Positions 53,363-62,201 of a stretch of 64,000 bases of DNA are shown one piece after another (the stretch's first letter is position 1; each line of letters starts with the position of its first letter). The notes below the pieces were generated by a model. That model did no database searches. It saw only the letters and a program-made list of their open reading frames with translations, and had not been told where the DNA came from. Source of the stretch: Marinomonas mediterranea MMB-1 (lineage in GTDB: Bacteria > Pseudomonadota > Gammaproteobacteria > Pseudomonadales > Marinomonadaceae). The translations under genes and the position numbers were made by a program. Location: NCBI RefSeq assembly GCF_000192865.1, contig NC_015276.1:3720001-3784000 (forward strand). The letters run 5' to 3'.

Positions 53363-54724
53363 TTAGCGAACGTAAATGTCTATATTTTCACTACTTGAGT
53401 GATAGTTAGATGCGGGGTTATGAGACCATAAACTCTTATTGTAGCCCCACAAGAACGACACCATATTGTTCTTAGTAGAGCCTAAACCTGAATAATCAGA
53501 ACCATTTCCAGAGCACCCAGACGATTCATGATGAATTAACTTAACCTGAGATAAAGAGTCTCCAAGAGGTACACAATTGGCCGCAAGTAATGTTGAAATA
53601 TCGCCAGTTGCATATTTCGTAGGAATATCTGACTCAACATCTTGCACGGCTAACAACTCAGAGGCCTGCCCTCTAAGCTCAATCCATTGAGAATCTCGAA
53701 GGTACTGGCTAACCGAATCTGATGTGATAGCATCCGTTGGATCGCCAATTGACGAACGTCGCTTAGATACTAATGTCCAACCACCTCCTTTAAATTCCAT
53801 ATTGCAATACGTCGTAAACTCTGCAATACCACCAACTCCATCAGGATCAATGGAATAGTAACCACTAGGTAAAGTTGAATCGTTATCTATTAAAGCCTTA
53901 CAGCTCGAAAGGAACTCAAGTTTTTCCGGCTCTTGCCTCAGGCTCATCGGATCACTACCATATAAACTGCTATCACTAGCAAAGAGATTTCCATTTATAC
54001 TCATCATAGAAAGCACTTCACTTACGTGAGCTACCTCAGTGTCCTTAGAGCTGTCCTCTTCAAGTGTCACTGTTTTACCTGCGAAATTAACCACAGGCTT
54101 ACCAGAAACGTTATCCGATTTTTTCCACTGCAAGTCATAAGGCAATCCGTTATCAAGCTGCCCTTCCTCTTCGCTTGAATATATTGCTAGATAACCCACT
54201 TTTTCATCAAAAGATTTATTTTTAGAAGCCTCAAAGAACTGAGCAACGGAGACAAAACCATAAGATGTAACACTTTTTGCACGGACAACATAGGTATCGC
54301 CATTGCTCGTCTGTCCAGTAATAAAGAGCTTAGGCACGCCATCGAAAGGCTGTAAAAATTCCACTCGCTTAGATTTCGCAGCCTGATCAAAAGAACCAAC
54401 TTCCCATACAGTACCATCGGCTTTTTCAACTCTACCAGCCTCCCAAACAGCATAAGGTACCGTTTCATCACTATGTATACCGTCGAGGTACTCCCACTCT
54501 TTAAAGCTAATGTCGAACGTGGAACTTGTCACATTTGAGACACTAACTGCTCCACTATCCGCTTCGTTAGAAGAGGGAACGCCTGTTATAACAATAGGGT
54601 CAGAGACACCTGAAATACCCACCGTCTTTACAACAGAGTTTATAGTAGTTTCACCTATATCAGCCCCATATGAATAGGTAACTGATAATGACATAGCAGA
54701 TACTAACAGTGCTTTTTTAAACAT
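53363..54724 (-). CDS. secreted protein with fibrinogen-like C-terminal domain
   Basis: 453 aa with a signal peptide (about residues 1-20, ending SYGA). Residues about 65-180 contain FDISFKEWEYLDGIHSDETV and VWEAGRVEKADGTVWEVGSF, resembling beta-rich H-type-lectin-like modules. From about 275 a fibrinogen-like region is visible: SSCKALIDNDSTLPSGYYSI, DPDGVGG, TYCNMEFKGGGWTLVSKR. Such domains bind carbohydrates in animals and occur on some marine bacterial surface proteins. It is likely secreted or surface-exposed, perhaps an adhesin. It has its own terminators on both sides and no secretion genes nearby. Confidence 0.7.
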   Translation of the reverse strand: MFKKALLVSAMSLSVTYSYGADIGETTINSVVKTVGISGVSDPIVITGVPSSNEADSGAVSVSNVTSSTFDISFKEWEYLDGIHSDETVPYAVWEAGRVEKADGTVWEVGSFDQAAKSKRVEFLQPFDGVPKLFITGQTSNGDTYVVRAKSVTSYGFVSVAQFFEASKNKSFDEKVGYLAIYSSEEEGQLDNGLPYDLQWKKSDNVSGKPVVNFAGKTVTLEEDSSKDTEVAHVSEVLSMMSINGNLFASDSSLYGSDPMSLRQEPEKLEFLSSCKALIDNDSTLPSGYYSIDPDGVGGIAEFTTYCNMEFKGGGWTLVSKRRSSIGDPTDAITSDSVSQYLRDSQWIELRGQASELLAVQDVESDIPTKYATGDISTLLAANCVPLGDSLSQVKLIHHESSGCSGNGSDYSGLGSTKNNMVSFLWGYNKSLWSHNPASNYHSSSENIDIYVR

Positions 54725-54747
54725 CCTTACATTTCTCCTTTACAAAT

Positions 54748-54780
54748 AAAAAGCACAATGACTATATCACTGTGCTTTTT
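54748..54780 (-). terminator. ubiK terminator
   Basis: AAAAAGCACA (54748-54757) pairs with TGTGCTTTTT (54771-54780), extended by TGAC-type pairs; on the minus strand it ends in TTTTTATTTG. It separates ubiK from the fibrinogen-like gene. Confidence 0.9.
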
Positions 54781-54851
54781 GTAAAAGAAGATAACAAAAA
54801 AAGACCTGGATCAAAGAACTGGTCTGAAGCTAAAAAGCTGGTCAAAAGTGA

Positions 54852-55094
54852 TTAAGATTCAGTTTTCTCAAGCTCTTCTAAACGCGCTTCAAGTTCTAAA
54901 AGACGTTTTCGGTATTTAGCCAGCATATCAGCCTGAACTTCAAATTCCTCTCTTGTAACCAAGTCCATTTTCGTAAGCGTGTCTTTTGCTACTTGATGCA
55001 GTTGCTGTTGGATTTCTTCTGCTGGCAATTTACCTAACGTCGCTGCGGCTTGCTCTAGCCCAGCTCCCATTTGTTTCACAAATTGGTCTAGCAT
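54852..55094 (-). CDS. ubiK: ubiquinone biosynthesis accessory factor UbiK
   Basis: 80 aa, BMFP/YqiC family. LDQFVKQMGAGLEQAAATLG, TKMDLVTREEFEVQADMLAKY and LLELEARLEELEK match UbiK, a small coiled-coil, membrane-associated factor that helps the aerobic ubiquinone complex through lipids. GAGGCC precedes ATG 55094. It is divergent from glnK, as in several gammaproteobacteria. Confidence 0.9.
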   Translation of the reverse strand: MLDQFVKQMGAGLEQAAATLGKLPAEEIQQQLHQVAKDTLTKMDLVTREEFEVQADMLAKYRKRLLELEARLEELEKTES

Positions 55095-55531
55095 ATTGGC
55101 CTCTATCGTCTATAGTCATTAGGGTTGCGTTTAAGCAGCCTATTTAAAAGAGTTAAATTACTACGCTCTTATTTTTGGTTGCCTTGATAGTTTGCTAACT
55201 AGGGCATTCGACTATATTTTAAATAATCGCTATCGAGTAAAAATAAGGGGCTAGTAACCTGTTTGTTGTTACCCTAAGTATACAAACCAATTCGACTTCT
55301 TAAAATACATTATTACACTGTTTGCCTTTCCCCTTTCGAAGCAAATTGCCCCAATTTGGAACAACATTAAATCCCGCTTTACTTTTGTGCACATAAAACG
55401 AGATATGTGACCCGACTTGGTGACACCAGACGCATAACTGAAGGTGATTCATCTAATTGATGTTATTGAACCACTATAAAACCAAATAGTTAGCGCATTT
55501 TTCCAGTTACTTTAACCACCTCCCTCCAAAA
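55095..55531. other. intergenic region upstream of glnK
   Basis: AT-rich with no ORF. It must contain the ubiK promoter and possibly a vegetative glnK promoter. No other repeat or RNA is evident. Confidence 0.5.
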
Positions 55532-55590
55532 GCACCAAGAAAGCGCACAGCGCACCAACAAAACACGAATCTTAGCTTTCTCTGGTGCGC
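55532..55590 (+). promoter_or_regulatory. NtrC-like half-sites upstream of glnK
   Basis: GCACCA at 55532-55537, GCGCACCA at 55550-55557 and the inverted TGGTGCGC at 55583-55590. GCACCA/TGGTGC are the halves of the NtrC enhancer. The 25-nt spacing of the last pair is longer than the classical site. They lie 65-125 bases upstream of the sigma-54-like promoter. Confidence 0.5.
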
Positions 55591-55654
55591 GATTGACCGT
55601 ACTTTTTTTGTGCACTTTTCCTCAACCCCTTATAAACACTCACTCTTATGGTTG

Positions 55655-55670
55655 TGGCACGCATATTGAA
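55655..55670 (+). promoter_or_regulatory. sigma-54-type promoter of glnK
   Basis: TGGCACGCATATTGAA resembles TGGCAC-N5-TTGCA with GG-GA at the -24/-12 spacing (the -12 C is A). It lies about 55 bases upstream of the glnK start, as expected for nitrogen control. Confidence 0.6.
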
Positions 55671-55724
55671 TATCTGGTTGTACTCGCAATACGAGATAAT
55701 CCTAAAACTAAGGAGATTGCCAGA

Positions 55725-56063
55725 ATGAAGCTTATTACTGCCATCATCAAGCCTTTCAAACTAGATGATGTTCGCGAAGCCCTATCTGAAATCGGTGTTC
55801 AAGGTATCACTGTTACAGAAGTAAAGGGATTCGGACGTCAAAAGGGCCACACAGAACTCTACCGAGGTGCAGAGTATGTCGTAGATTTCCTACCTAAAGT
55901 GAAGATCGAACTTGCGATCGCCGATGACATGGCGGACCAAGTTGTCGAAGCGATATCAAGCGCTGCGAACACTGGGAAAATTGGCGACGGTAAAATCTTT
56001 ATCGTTAATCTAGAACAAGCGGTTCGTATTCGTACCGGAGAGACTGGGGAAGACGCGGTTTAA
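55725..56063 (+). CDS. glnK: PII signalling protein GlnK
   Basis: 112 aa PII protein. LITAIIKPFKLDDVREALSE opens it, and the T-loop RQKGHTELYRGAEYVVDFLP has Tyr51, the uridylylation site. The C-loop is GKIGDGKIFIVNLEQAVRIRTGE. It binds AmtB and other targets according to 2-oxoglutarate, ATP/ADP and glutamine status. AGGAG precedes ATG 55725. It is the first gene of glnK-amtB with an NtrC/sigma-54-type upstream region. Confidence 0.96.
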   Translation: MKLITAIIKPFKLDDVREALSEIGVQGITVTEVKGFGRQKGHTELYRGAEYVVDFLPKVKIELAIADDMADQVVEAISSAANTGKIGDGKIFIVNLEQAVRIRTGETGEDAV

Positions 56064-56110
56064 ATAATAAGAAACCGTTTTTATCTTACAAGCCTTTAGG
56101 GGGGCGAAAA

Positions 56111-57373
56111 ATGCAAGAAGTTTATCACTTACAATATGCTATGGACACCTTCTACTTTCTGGTGTGTGGTGCATTAGTTATGTGGATGGCAGCGGGTTTT
56201 GCCATGTTAGAAGCGGGCTTAGTTCGCTCTAAAAACACAACCGAAATTCTTACTAAGAACGTCGCACTGTTTGCGATCTCTTGTATCATGTACCTCGTTG
56301 TAGGTTACCACATCATGTATGGTGGAGATTGGTTCCTATCTGGTATTCAAGACGTAGATGTCGCATCTACTCTATCTGACTTTGAAGGCCGTGAAGGCGG
56401 TTTTGAAGGCGGTTCAATTTATTCTGGCGCTTCTGACTTCTTCTTCCAAGTCGTCTTCGTTGCAACAGCAATGTCTATCGTGTCTGGTGCCGTAGCTGAA
56501 CGTATGAAGCTTTGGGCTTTCCTAGCGTTCGCCGTTGTTATGACTGCTGTGATCTACCCACTTGAAGGTGGTTGGACTTGGGGCGGTAACGATGTATTCG
56601 GTATGTACAACCTTGGCGACATGGGCTTCTCTGACTTCGCTGGCTCAGGCATCGTACACATGGCCGGTGCTGCAGCAGCTCTTGCAGGCGTGCTGGTACT
56701 AGGCGCTCGTAAAGGTAAATACGGACCTAACGGTGAAGTTCGCGCTATTCCTGGTGCTAACCTACCTCTAGCAACACTAGGTACGTTTATCCTTTGGATG
56801 GGTTGGTTCGGTTTCAACGGTGGATCTGTATTGAAACTTGGCGATATAGCAAACGCTAACTCGGTTGCAATGGTATTCCTAAACACGAATGCAGCAGCAG
56901 CGGGTGGCGCAATTGCAGCTCTTATCCTAGCTCGTATCTTGTTTGGTAAAGCAGACTTAACAATGCTTCTAAACGGCGCACTTGCAGGTCTTGTAGCAAT
57001 CACAGCAGAACCTTCTACACCATCTGCACTAGGTGCAACTCTAATTGGTGTTGTTGGTGGCTTGATTGTTGTTGTTTCTATCCTAACATTGGATAAACTG
57101 AAAATTGACGATCCAGTTGGTGCAATCTCTGTACACGGTGTAGTCGGCGTTTGGGGTCTACTTGCCGTACCTCTAACAAACGACGGTGCGACATTTGGCG
57201 GGCAAATCGCTGGTGCTCTAACGATCTTCGTATGGGTATTCGTTGCAAGTCTAGTTGTTTGGTTGATCATTAAAGCAATCATGGGCGTTCGTGTCTCTGA
57301 AGAAGAAGAGTACGAAGGTGTTGACCTTGCTGAATGTGGTATGGAAGCGTACCCAGAGTTCAACAAAAACTAA
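56111..57373 (+). CDS. amtB: ammonium transporter AmtB
   Basis: 420 aa. The twin His pore residues are in GSGIVHMAGAAAAL and ISVHGVVGVWGLL, and the channel signature FAMLEAGLVRSKN follows the first helix. About 11 hydrophobic segments are visible. The N-terminus has no obvious long cleaved signal. It moves ammonium across the inner membrane and is blocked by deuridylylated GlnK. GGGG upstream of ATG 56111 serves as ribosome site. Co-transcribed with glnK. Confidence 0.96.
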   Translation: MQEVYHLQYAMDTFYFLVCGALVMWMAAGFAMLEAGLVRSKNTTEILTKNVALFAISCIMYLVVGYHIMYGGDWFLSGIQDVDVASTLSDFEGREGGFEGGSIYSGASDFFFQVVFVATAMSIVSGAVAERMKLWAFLAFAVVMTAVIYPLEGGWTWGGNDVFGMYNLGDMGFSDFAGSGIVHMAGAAAALAGVLVLGARKGKYGPNGEVRAIPGANLPLATLGTFILWMGWFGFNGGSVLKLGDIANANSVAMVFLNTNAAAAGGAIAALILARILFGKADLTMLLNGALAGLVAITAEPSTPSALGATLIGVVGGLIVVVSILTLDKLKIDDPVGAISVHGVVGVWGLLAVPLTNDGATFGGQIAGALTIFVWVFVASLVVWLIIKAIMGVRVSEEEEYEGVDLAECGMEAYPEFNKN

Positions 57374-57427
57374 GATACTCTTAATGTCCACTACTTTGCC
57401 TTTAAGGTAGGGTTTGGAACATCAAAT

Positions 57428-57461
57428 ACAAACCCTCGCTTTTAGCGGGGGTTTGTCGTTT
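57428..57461 (+). terminator. glnK-amtB terminator
   Basis: ACAAACCCTCGC / GCGGGGGTTTGT with loop TTTTA and one G-T mismatch, then CGTTTTTTC. Confidence 0.92.
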
Positions 57462-57520
57462 TTTCTCCCACACTTTTTGAGTTCCTCTGTTACTATAAAA
57501 GCAATTGAATATTGTTTAAT

Positions 57521-57710
57521 GACCCCCACCTAACCTCCCCCTTGTAAAGGGGGAGGAATAGTATGCAGTGTTTCAAACCTCCCTCCTCTTAACAAAGAGG
57601 AAGGAATTGCATCGATGTATTTCATACTCCTTCCCCTTAGTAAGGGGAGCAGTAGTGCGAGGTATTTCTTATTCCCTCCCCTTACTAAGGGGAGGGTTAG
57701 GGAGGGGTCG
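57521..57710. repeat. array of four CCTCCCC palindromes (REP/BIME-like)
   Basis: Four hairpins follow one another: CCTCCCCCTT / AAGGGGGAGG (57534-57556), CCTCCTCTT / AAGAGGAAGG (about 57581-57604), CTTCCCCTTA / TAAGGGGAG (about 57630-57649) and CCCTCCCCTTA / TAAGGGGAGGG (57674-57696). Outer flanks ACCCCCACCTAACC and GGTTAGGGAGGGGT are inverted, so the whole block is one nested inverted repeat. It looks like a mobile REP/MITE-type element. Confidence 0.8.
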
Positions 57711-57742
57711 TTATGAAAAGCATAACAACTCAGAGACAAAAA

Positions 57743-59128
57743 ATGGCAAAAGCAAAAACAGCCTTTGTATGCAACGAATGCGGTGCTGATTACGCTAAAT
57801 GGCAAGGACAATGTCAGGCCTGTGGCGCTTGGAATACCCTTCAAGAAATACGCTTAACCTCCACTAAAACATCCGCACGTGTTGCCGCGACGCAAGACCC
57901 TAGACGTCAGGGGTATGCAGGCGCAACAACAAGCGTTAAAGATTTATCCGAAGTAGACCTTGGTGACGTTCCTCGATTCAGCTCTGGTGCCAGTGAGTTC
58001 GATCGGGTATTAGGTGGGGGATTAGTGCCCGGTGGCGTGGTTCTTATTGGTGGGCACCCTGGAGCAGGGAAAAGTACACTGCTTTTACAAACCATGTGCT
58101 GGCTCGCTCAACAACAAGGCGCACTCTATGTAACAGGTGAAGAATCACTTCAACAAGTCGCTATGCGAGCACAACGTTTAGGTCTCCCTACTCAGAATCT
58201 AAAAATGTTGTCGGAAACCAACGTTGAGTCTATTTTGAATGTTGCTGAACAAGTAAAACCCAAAATAATGGTCATTGACTCGATACAAGTCATGCATTTG
58301 GATGGCATTGAATCGGCGCCGGGCAGTGTTTCACAAGTAAGAGAAAGTGCAGCCGTTCTGACACGTTTTGCGAAACAAACTCAAACCGCAGTCTTACTCG
58401 TTGGTCATGTTACCAAAGATGGTTCATTGGCGGGTCCAAAAGTACTAGAACACATGGTGGATTGCTCTGTGCTGTTAGAAGGCTCAGAAGACTCTCGTTT
58501 TCGTACACTACGTGGCATGAAGAACCGTTTCGGGGCAATCAATGAGCTTGGTGTATTCGCGATGCTTGAAAACGGTTTAAAAGAAGTCAAAAATCCAAGC
58601 TCCATCTTCTTAAACCGCTCCAAACACCCTGCTGCTGGTAGTTTAGTTATGGTGGTATGGGAAGGCACACGACCTCTTCTCGTAGAGCTTCAAGCATTAG
58701 TTGATGAGTCAGCCTTTGGTAACCCTCGCCGCGTGACGGTCGGGTTTGATCACAATCGACTTGCGATGTTATTAGCGGTGCTGCACAAGCATGGCGGATT
58801 GCACACATCAGATCAGGATGTCTATCTGAACGTCGTAGGGGGTGTAAAAGTCGTTGAAACCAGTGCCGACCTAGCGGCAATTGCAGCGGTGGTGTCTAGC
58901 TTTAGAGATCAAGTCCTACCGCATGACTTGGTTGTACTTGGGGAAGTGGGGTTGTCTGGCGAAATTCGCCCTGTGCCGTCGGGTCAAGAACGTATTATTG
59001 AAGCAGCGAAGCATGGCTTTACGAAAGCAATCGTCCCAAAGACAAACTGTCCTAAAAAGCTAATTAATGGCATGACCGTTATTGGCGTGGAGCGACTTTC
59101 TGAAGCATTAGAAGCGATTTTTGGATAA
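57743..59128 (+). CDS. radA: DNA repair protein RadA
   Basis: 461 aa. A C4 zinc finger (Cys10, 13, 24, 27 in CNECGADYAKWQGQCQACG), a RecA-like core with Walker A GGHPGAGKST (103-112), the RadA-specific KNRFG motif (MKNRFGAINELG) and a Lon-like C-terminal domain. It unwinds DNA at D-loops during recombination and transformation. Family start is ATG 57743. An in-frame ATG 57713, with GGAGGGG from the palindrome array 6 bases upstream, would add 10 residues and has the better ribosome site. Confidence 0.95.
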   Translation: MAKAKTAFVCNECGADYAKWQGQCQACGAWNTLQEIRLTSTKTSARVAATQDPRRQGYAGATTSVKDLSEVDLGDVPRFSSGASEFDRVLGGGLVPGGVVLIGGHPGAGKSTLLLQTMCWLAQQQGALYVTGEESLQQVAMRAQRLGLPTQNLKMLSETNVESILNVAEQVKPKIMVIDSIQVMHLDGIESAPGSVSQVRESAAVLTRFAKQTQTAVLLVGHVTKDGSLAGPKVLEHMVDCSVLLEGSEDSRFRTLRGMKNRFGAINELGVFAMLENGLKEVKNPSSIFLNRSKHPAAGSLVMVVWEGTRPLLVELQALVDESAFGNPRRVTVGFDHNRLAMLLAVLHKHGGLHTSDQDVYLNVVGGVKVVETSADLAAIAAVVSSFRDQVLPHDLVVLGEVGLSGEIRPVPSGQERIIEAAKHGFTKAIVPKTNCPKKLINGMTVIGVERLSEALEAIFG

Positions 59129-59186
59129 TGACTTAGACCGTAAAAACAGGTAGGGAAAGATAGGAAAGGAGACGCTAAACATCGCG

Positions 59187-59480
59187 TTATTCTTTCTCTT
59201 TCGCCGGAGTAGAAAACAAATCCAACATATCCGTTTCATCCATCCCATAAGGTAATGAGGCGGACTGTTTTTTTTCCATTTTGTCCTGACGCGCTTTGAT
59301 GATTCTCTGCCAACGAGAACGACATAAGTGCAAAACATGGCGACGTTCTACCTCTGTCATTCCATGCCAATGAAAGCGCTCATCTCGACTTCTTAAACAC
59401 CCTTTACAGTACCCTTTCTTACTGTTTTCACAGATGCCTCGACACGGACTTTCAATGGCAAAAAGTTCATACTGATCCAA
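59187..59480 (-). CDS. DUF1289 small protein with Cys cluster
   Basis: 97 aa. SPCRGICENSKKGYCKGCLRSRDERFHW is the DUF1289 signature, four Cys that probably bind zinc or an iron-sulphur cluster; the function is unknown. The start is TTG 59480 with AGGAG 6 bases upstream. It lies 33 bases after the lipoprotein gene and is probably in its operon. Confidence 0.82.
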   Translation of the reverse strand: MDQYELFAIESPCRGICENSKKGYCKGCLRSRDERFHWHGMTEVERRHVLHLCRSRWQRIIKARQDKMEKKQSASLPYGMDETDMLDLFSTPAKEKE

Positions 59481-59513
59481 ACTTAGCTCCTATTCGCGTA
59501 CATACATTGAGTA

Positions 59514-60212
59514 TTAGTCAGTAGCGAGATGAAAATCATAGATTTCCTCCGAGGTTAAATAATAAATCCGCTCCGCTGGGGCCGCATTTAAAGAAAACCA
59601 GTAAAATCGCTCAGGTATGCCAAGAGATAGGTAAAAATTTACATACTCTGCATGCACGGGATCGGCCATATCCACTTCACCTTTCATTATAGTACCTGTA
59701 TTTGAAGAGGGGTTATCCTGATCTCGCCATGCATGTACGCCAACAGCAGAGCCGGGGCCAATTGTGCGTTTCACGCCACCTAGAAATAGATCAACGCCAC
59801 CGGATAAAACATAGCCAGTACGCGCAATATGTGTGTTTAGCCCTAGCCGTCGAATAAGACGAGCGCTGTTCATCGTTTCCTGCTGATCAAGGCTTCCAGG
59901 CACATCCACCAACACCAACTCCGTCACATTTGGGTGTTGTTCTATCATTGATTTGAGCGTGTTCGTCAGCTCACGTCCCAGAACACCTGATAAATAAGCA
60001 CTGTCTTCGTTGACGACAAGTTGAATATTGCTATCCGTATCAATCACTGATGCTTTCGCAGCGCCATCTTCTCTATTCTTGCTACTCGAAGACGCACAGC
60101 CGGCCAATGACACGATTACCAATAATGCAACTGGCCAGCGCCCTATCGCTGACCAACTATCTAAAACGCACCCACTATCTAAAACTGGCCATGTCCCTTT
60201 ATAGCGCTGCAT
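59514..60212 (-). CDS. ClpP-fold periplasmic lipoprotein (COG3904-like)
   Basis: 232 aa. The lipobox VSLAGC is at about residues 34-39, after an unusually long pre-helix of about 25 residues. The mature part has LSGVLGRELTNTLKSMIEQH, VLVDVPGSLDQQETMNSARLIRR, SGGVDLFLGG and IGPGSAVGVHAWRDQ, the COG3904 pattern with a ClpP/crotonase-like fold; the serine position is Ser-Gly-Gly. GAGGG precedes ATG 60212, so the long N-terminus is translated. The role is unknown. It is upstream of the DUF1289 gene. Confidence 0.75.
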   Translation of the reverse strand: MQRYKGTWPVLDSGCVLDSWSAIGRWPVALLVIVSLAGCASSSSKNREDGAAKASVIDTDSNIQLVVNEDSAYLSGVLGRELTNTLKSMIEQHPNVTELVLVDVPGSLDQQETMNSARLIRRLGLNTHIARTGYVLSGGVDLFLGGVKRTIGPGSAVGVHAWRDQDNPSSNTGTIMKGEVDMADPVHAEYVNFYLSLGIPERFYWFSLNAAPAERIYYLTSEEIYDFHLATD

Positions 60213-60309
60213 ATACCCTCATTCATCATTCGTATCGGAATAGGATTAAACCGAAGTCATAAATTCAGTATATACATAGTTTTCGTTTTCTAGAATGGCT
60301 ATAACAAAC

Positions 60310-60336
60310 AAAAAAATAGCGGCCAACGCCGCTATT
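60310..60336 (-). terminator. mmsA terminator
   Basis: AATAGCGGC / GCCGCTATT with a 4-nt loop; on the minus strand it ends TTTTTTGTTTG, 20 bases after the mmsA stop. Confidence 0.92.
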
Positions 60337-60358
60337 CTCTATCTAACGCAGAAACACA

Positions 60359-61849
60359 TTAAGACGGGAACGAAAACGTCTTGCCTTCACGAACACCAGC
60401 AGACGGCCAGCGTTGCGTTATCGTTTTACGCTTAGTATAGAAACGTACCGCATCAGGCCCATAAGCATGAAGGTCACCGAACAATGAACGTTTCCAACCG
60501 CCAAAACTATGGTATGAAACTGGAACGGGCAGAGGAACATTGATACCCACCATGCCGACTTCAATTTTGTCTGAGAAATAACGCGCCGCTTCGCCGTCAC
60601 GAGTAAAGATACAGGTTCCATTACCATACTCATGATCGTTAATCAGTTGCATTGCTTCTTCCATCGTGTCAACGCGTACAACCTGAAGTACAGGCCCGAA
60701 AATCTCTTCTTCGTAAGACGTCATGTCTTTTGTCACGTTATCGATCAGAGTAGCACCCACAAAATAGCCATTTTCATAGCCTGGAACAGTTGGGTTGCGC
60801 CCATCAACGATAACCGCTGCGCCTTGCTCCTCTGCGCTATTGATATAGCCCACCACTTTATCTTTATGTTCTTTAGTGATCAGAGGGCCGAAATCGTTTG
60901 TTTTATCCGAGCATTCCCCCACTTTGAGCGATTCCATTGCCGCTTTCATTTTCTCGATTAACTCATCGCCTGCTCGCTGTCCCACAGCAACCGCAACAGA
61001 CAGCGCCATACAACGCTCTCCCGACGATCCAAAAGCGGCTCCAAGAAGCTGATTAACGACGTTATCCATATCAGCATCAGGCATCACTATCGCATGGTTT
61101 TTGGCACCGCCAAGCGCCTGACAACGCTTACCATTTGCTGCGGCAGTTGAATAGATATATTCAGCTATCGGTGTAGAGCCAACAAAACTGACCGCTTTCA
61201 CTCGCTTATCTTCTAATAGCGTATCGACCGCAACCTTGTCGCCGTTTACGACATTAAAGACGCCAGCAGGAAGCCCTGCTTCATGCAAAAGTTCGGCAAT
61301 AAACATCGTCGAACTTGGATCACGTTCTGAAGGCTTTAGCACAAACGTGTTTCCGCAAACTATCGCCATTGGGAACATCCACAAAGGTACCATTGCAGGA
61401 AAATTAAAAGGCGTAATGCCAGCCACAACACCCAGAGGTTGAAACTCACTCCAAGCGTCAATATTTGGGCCTACATTTTTGGTATGCTCGCCTTTCAACA
61501 ATTCAGGAGCGCCGCAGGCGTACTCTACATTTTCAATCCCACGCTGGAGCTCTCCCGCTGCGTCATGGCATATTTTTCCGTGCTCAGCACCAATAAGCTC
61601 ACAAATACGATCTGAATGCTCTTCCAGTAACGCTTTAAAGCGATACATAATACGAGCTCGCTTCATTGCTGGCGTATCACGCCATTCTGTATACGCAGCT
61701 TGAGCGGCTGCTATCGCCTCTTCTACCGTTTCTTTAGGAGCAATGGAAACTTCCTTAGTCACCTCCCCTATCGCTGGGTTAAAGACAACCTGAGTGCGCG
61801 TTGCCTCAGTAGAACGGCGACCATTTATCAGATGACCAATGACATCCAT
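60359..61849 (-). CDS. mmsA: methylmalonate-semialdehyde dehydrogenase (acylating)
   Basis: 496 aa aldehyde dehydrogenase that turns methylmalonate semialdehyde (or malonate semialdehyde) and CoA into propanoyl-CoA (or acetyl-CoA), in valine and inositol breakdown. Catalytic Cys280 is in GSSGERCMALS. The usual general-base Glu region reads QALGGAKNHAIVMPDADMD, the MmsA form with Asn. Family blocks PFNFPAMVPLWMFP and KPSERDPSST are present. AGGAG precedes ATG 61849. No mmsB, other valine genes or inositol genes are adjacent. Confidence 0.94.
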   Translation of the reverse strand: MDVIGHLINGRRSTEATRTQVVFNPAIGEVTKEVSIAPKETVEEAIAAAQAAYTEWRDTPAMKRARIMYRFKALLEEHSDRICELIGAEHGKICHDAAGELQRGIENVEYACGAPELLKGEHTKNVGPNIDAWSEFQPLGVVAGITPFNFPAMVPLWMFPMAIVCGNTFVLKPSERDPSSTMFIAELLHEAGLPAGVFNVVNGDKVAVDTLLEDKRVKAVSFVGSTPIAEYIYSTAAANGKRCQALGGAKNHAIVMPDADMDNVVNQLLGAAFGSSGERCMALSVAVAVGQRAGDELIEKMKAAMESLKVGECSDKTNDFGPLITKEHKDKVVGYINSAEEQGAAVIVDGRNPTVPGYENGYFVGATLIDNVTKDMTSYEEEIFGPVLQVVRVDTMEEAMQLINDHEYGNGTCIFTRDGEAARYFSDKIEVGMVGINVPLPVPVSYHSFGGWKRSLFGDLHAYGPDAVRFYTKRKTITQRWPSAGVREGKTFSFPS

Positions 61850-62201
61850 AGAAACTCCTGACTAATGTAGTGTTTATAGTTTAGAGACGTAAAATAAATC
61901 AGCCGCTTTAGGTTATAAATCCCTAATATAGTTAACATAAATTAAGTAAACACTTAACTATCCGATTATCTATCTGGATTGCGTTCTATTCGCTCAGCCA
62001 ACAACTCACCCTATTCTTTTCGTTACTTTTTTAATCCTTATTTTTAAGGCCAATTTTACAACGGAAGACACATTTTTTGCCTATATTTAGCACGATATGA
62101 ATTAATGGCATATCTTACATATATGTCAATGGATTCATATTTACCTAGACCAGATATAAAATAAAGTTATTAAATATTTCTTTGACGTTACGGAGTACCG
62201 C
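61850..62201. other. intergenic region between mmsA and the RND operon
   Basis: 352 bases, very AT-rich, no ORF. TTAAGT-AAAC-ACTTAA at 61942-61957 is a small palindrome near the mmsA promoter. No regulator gene is adjacent. Confidence 0.45.

Noticed and set aside
56554..57366. 270-aa minus-strand ORF
   Set aside because: It is the antisense shadow of amtB, with the Pro/Ser/Thr-rich composition typical of such shadows.
57530..57844. 104-aa minus-strand ORF across the palindrome array
   Set aside because: It is a low-complexity reading of the CCTCCCC repeats and overlaps radA; no coding signal.
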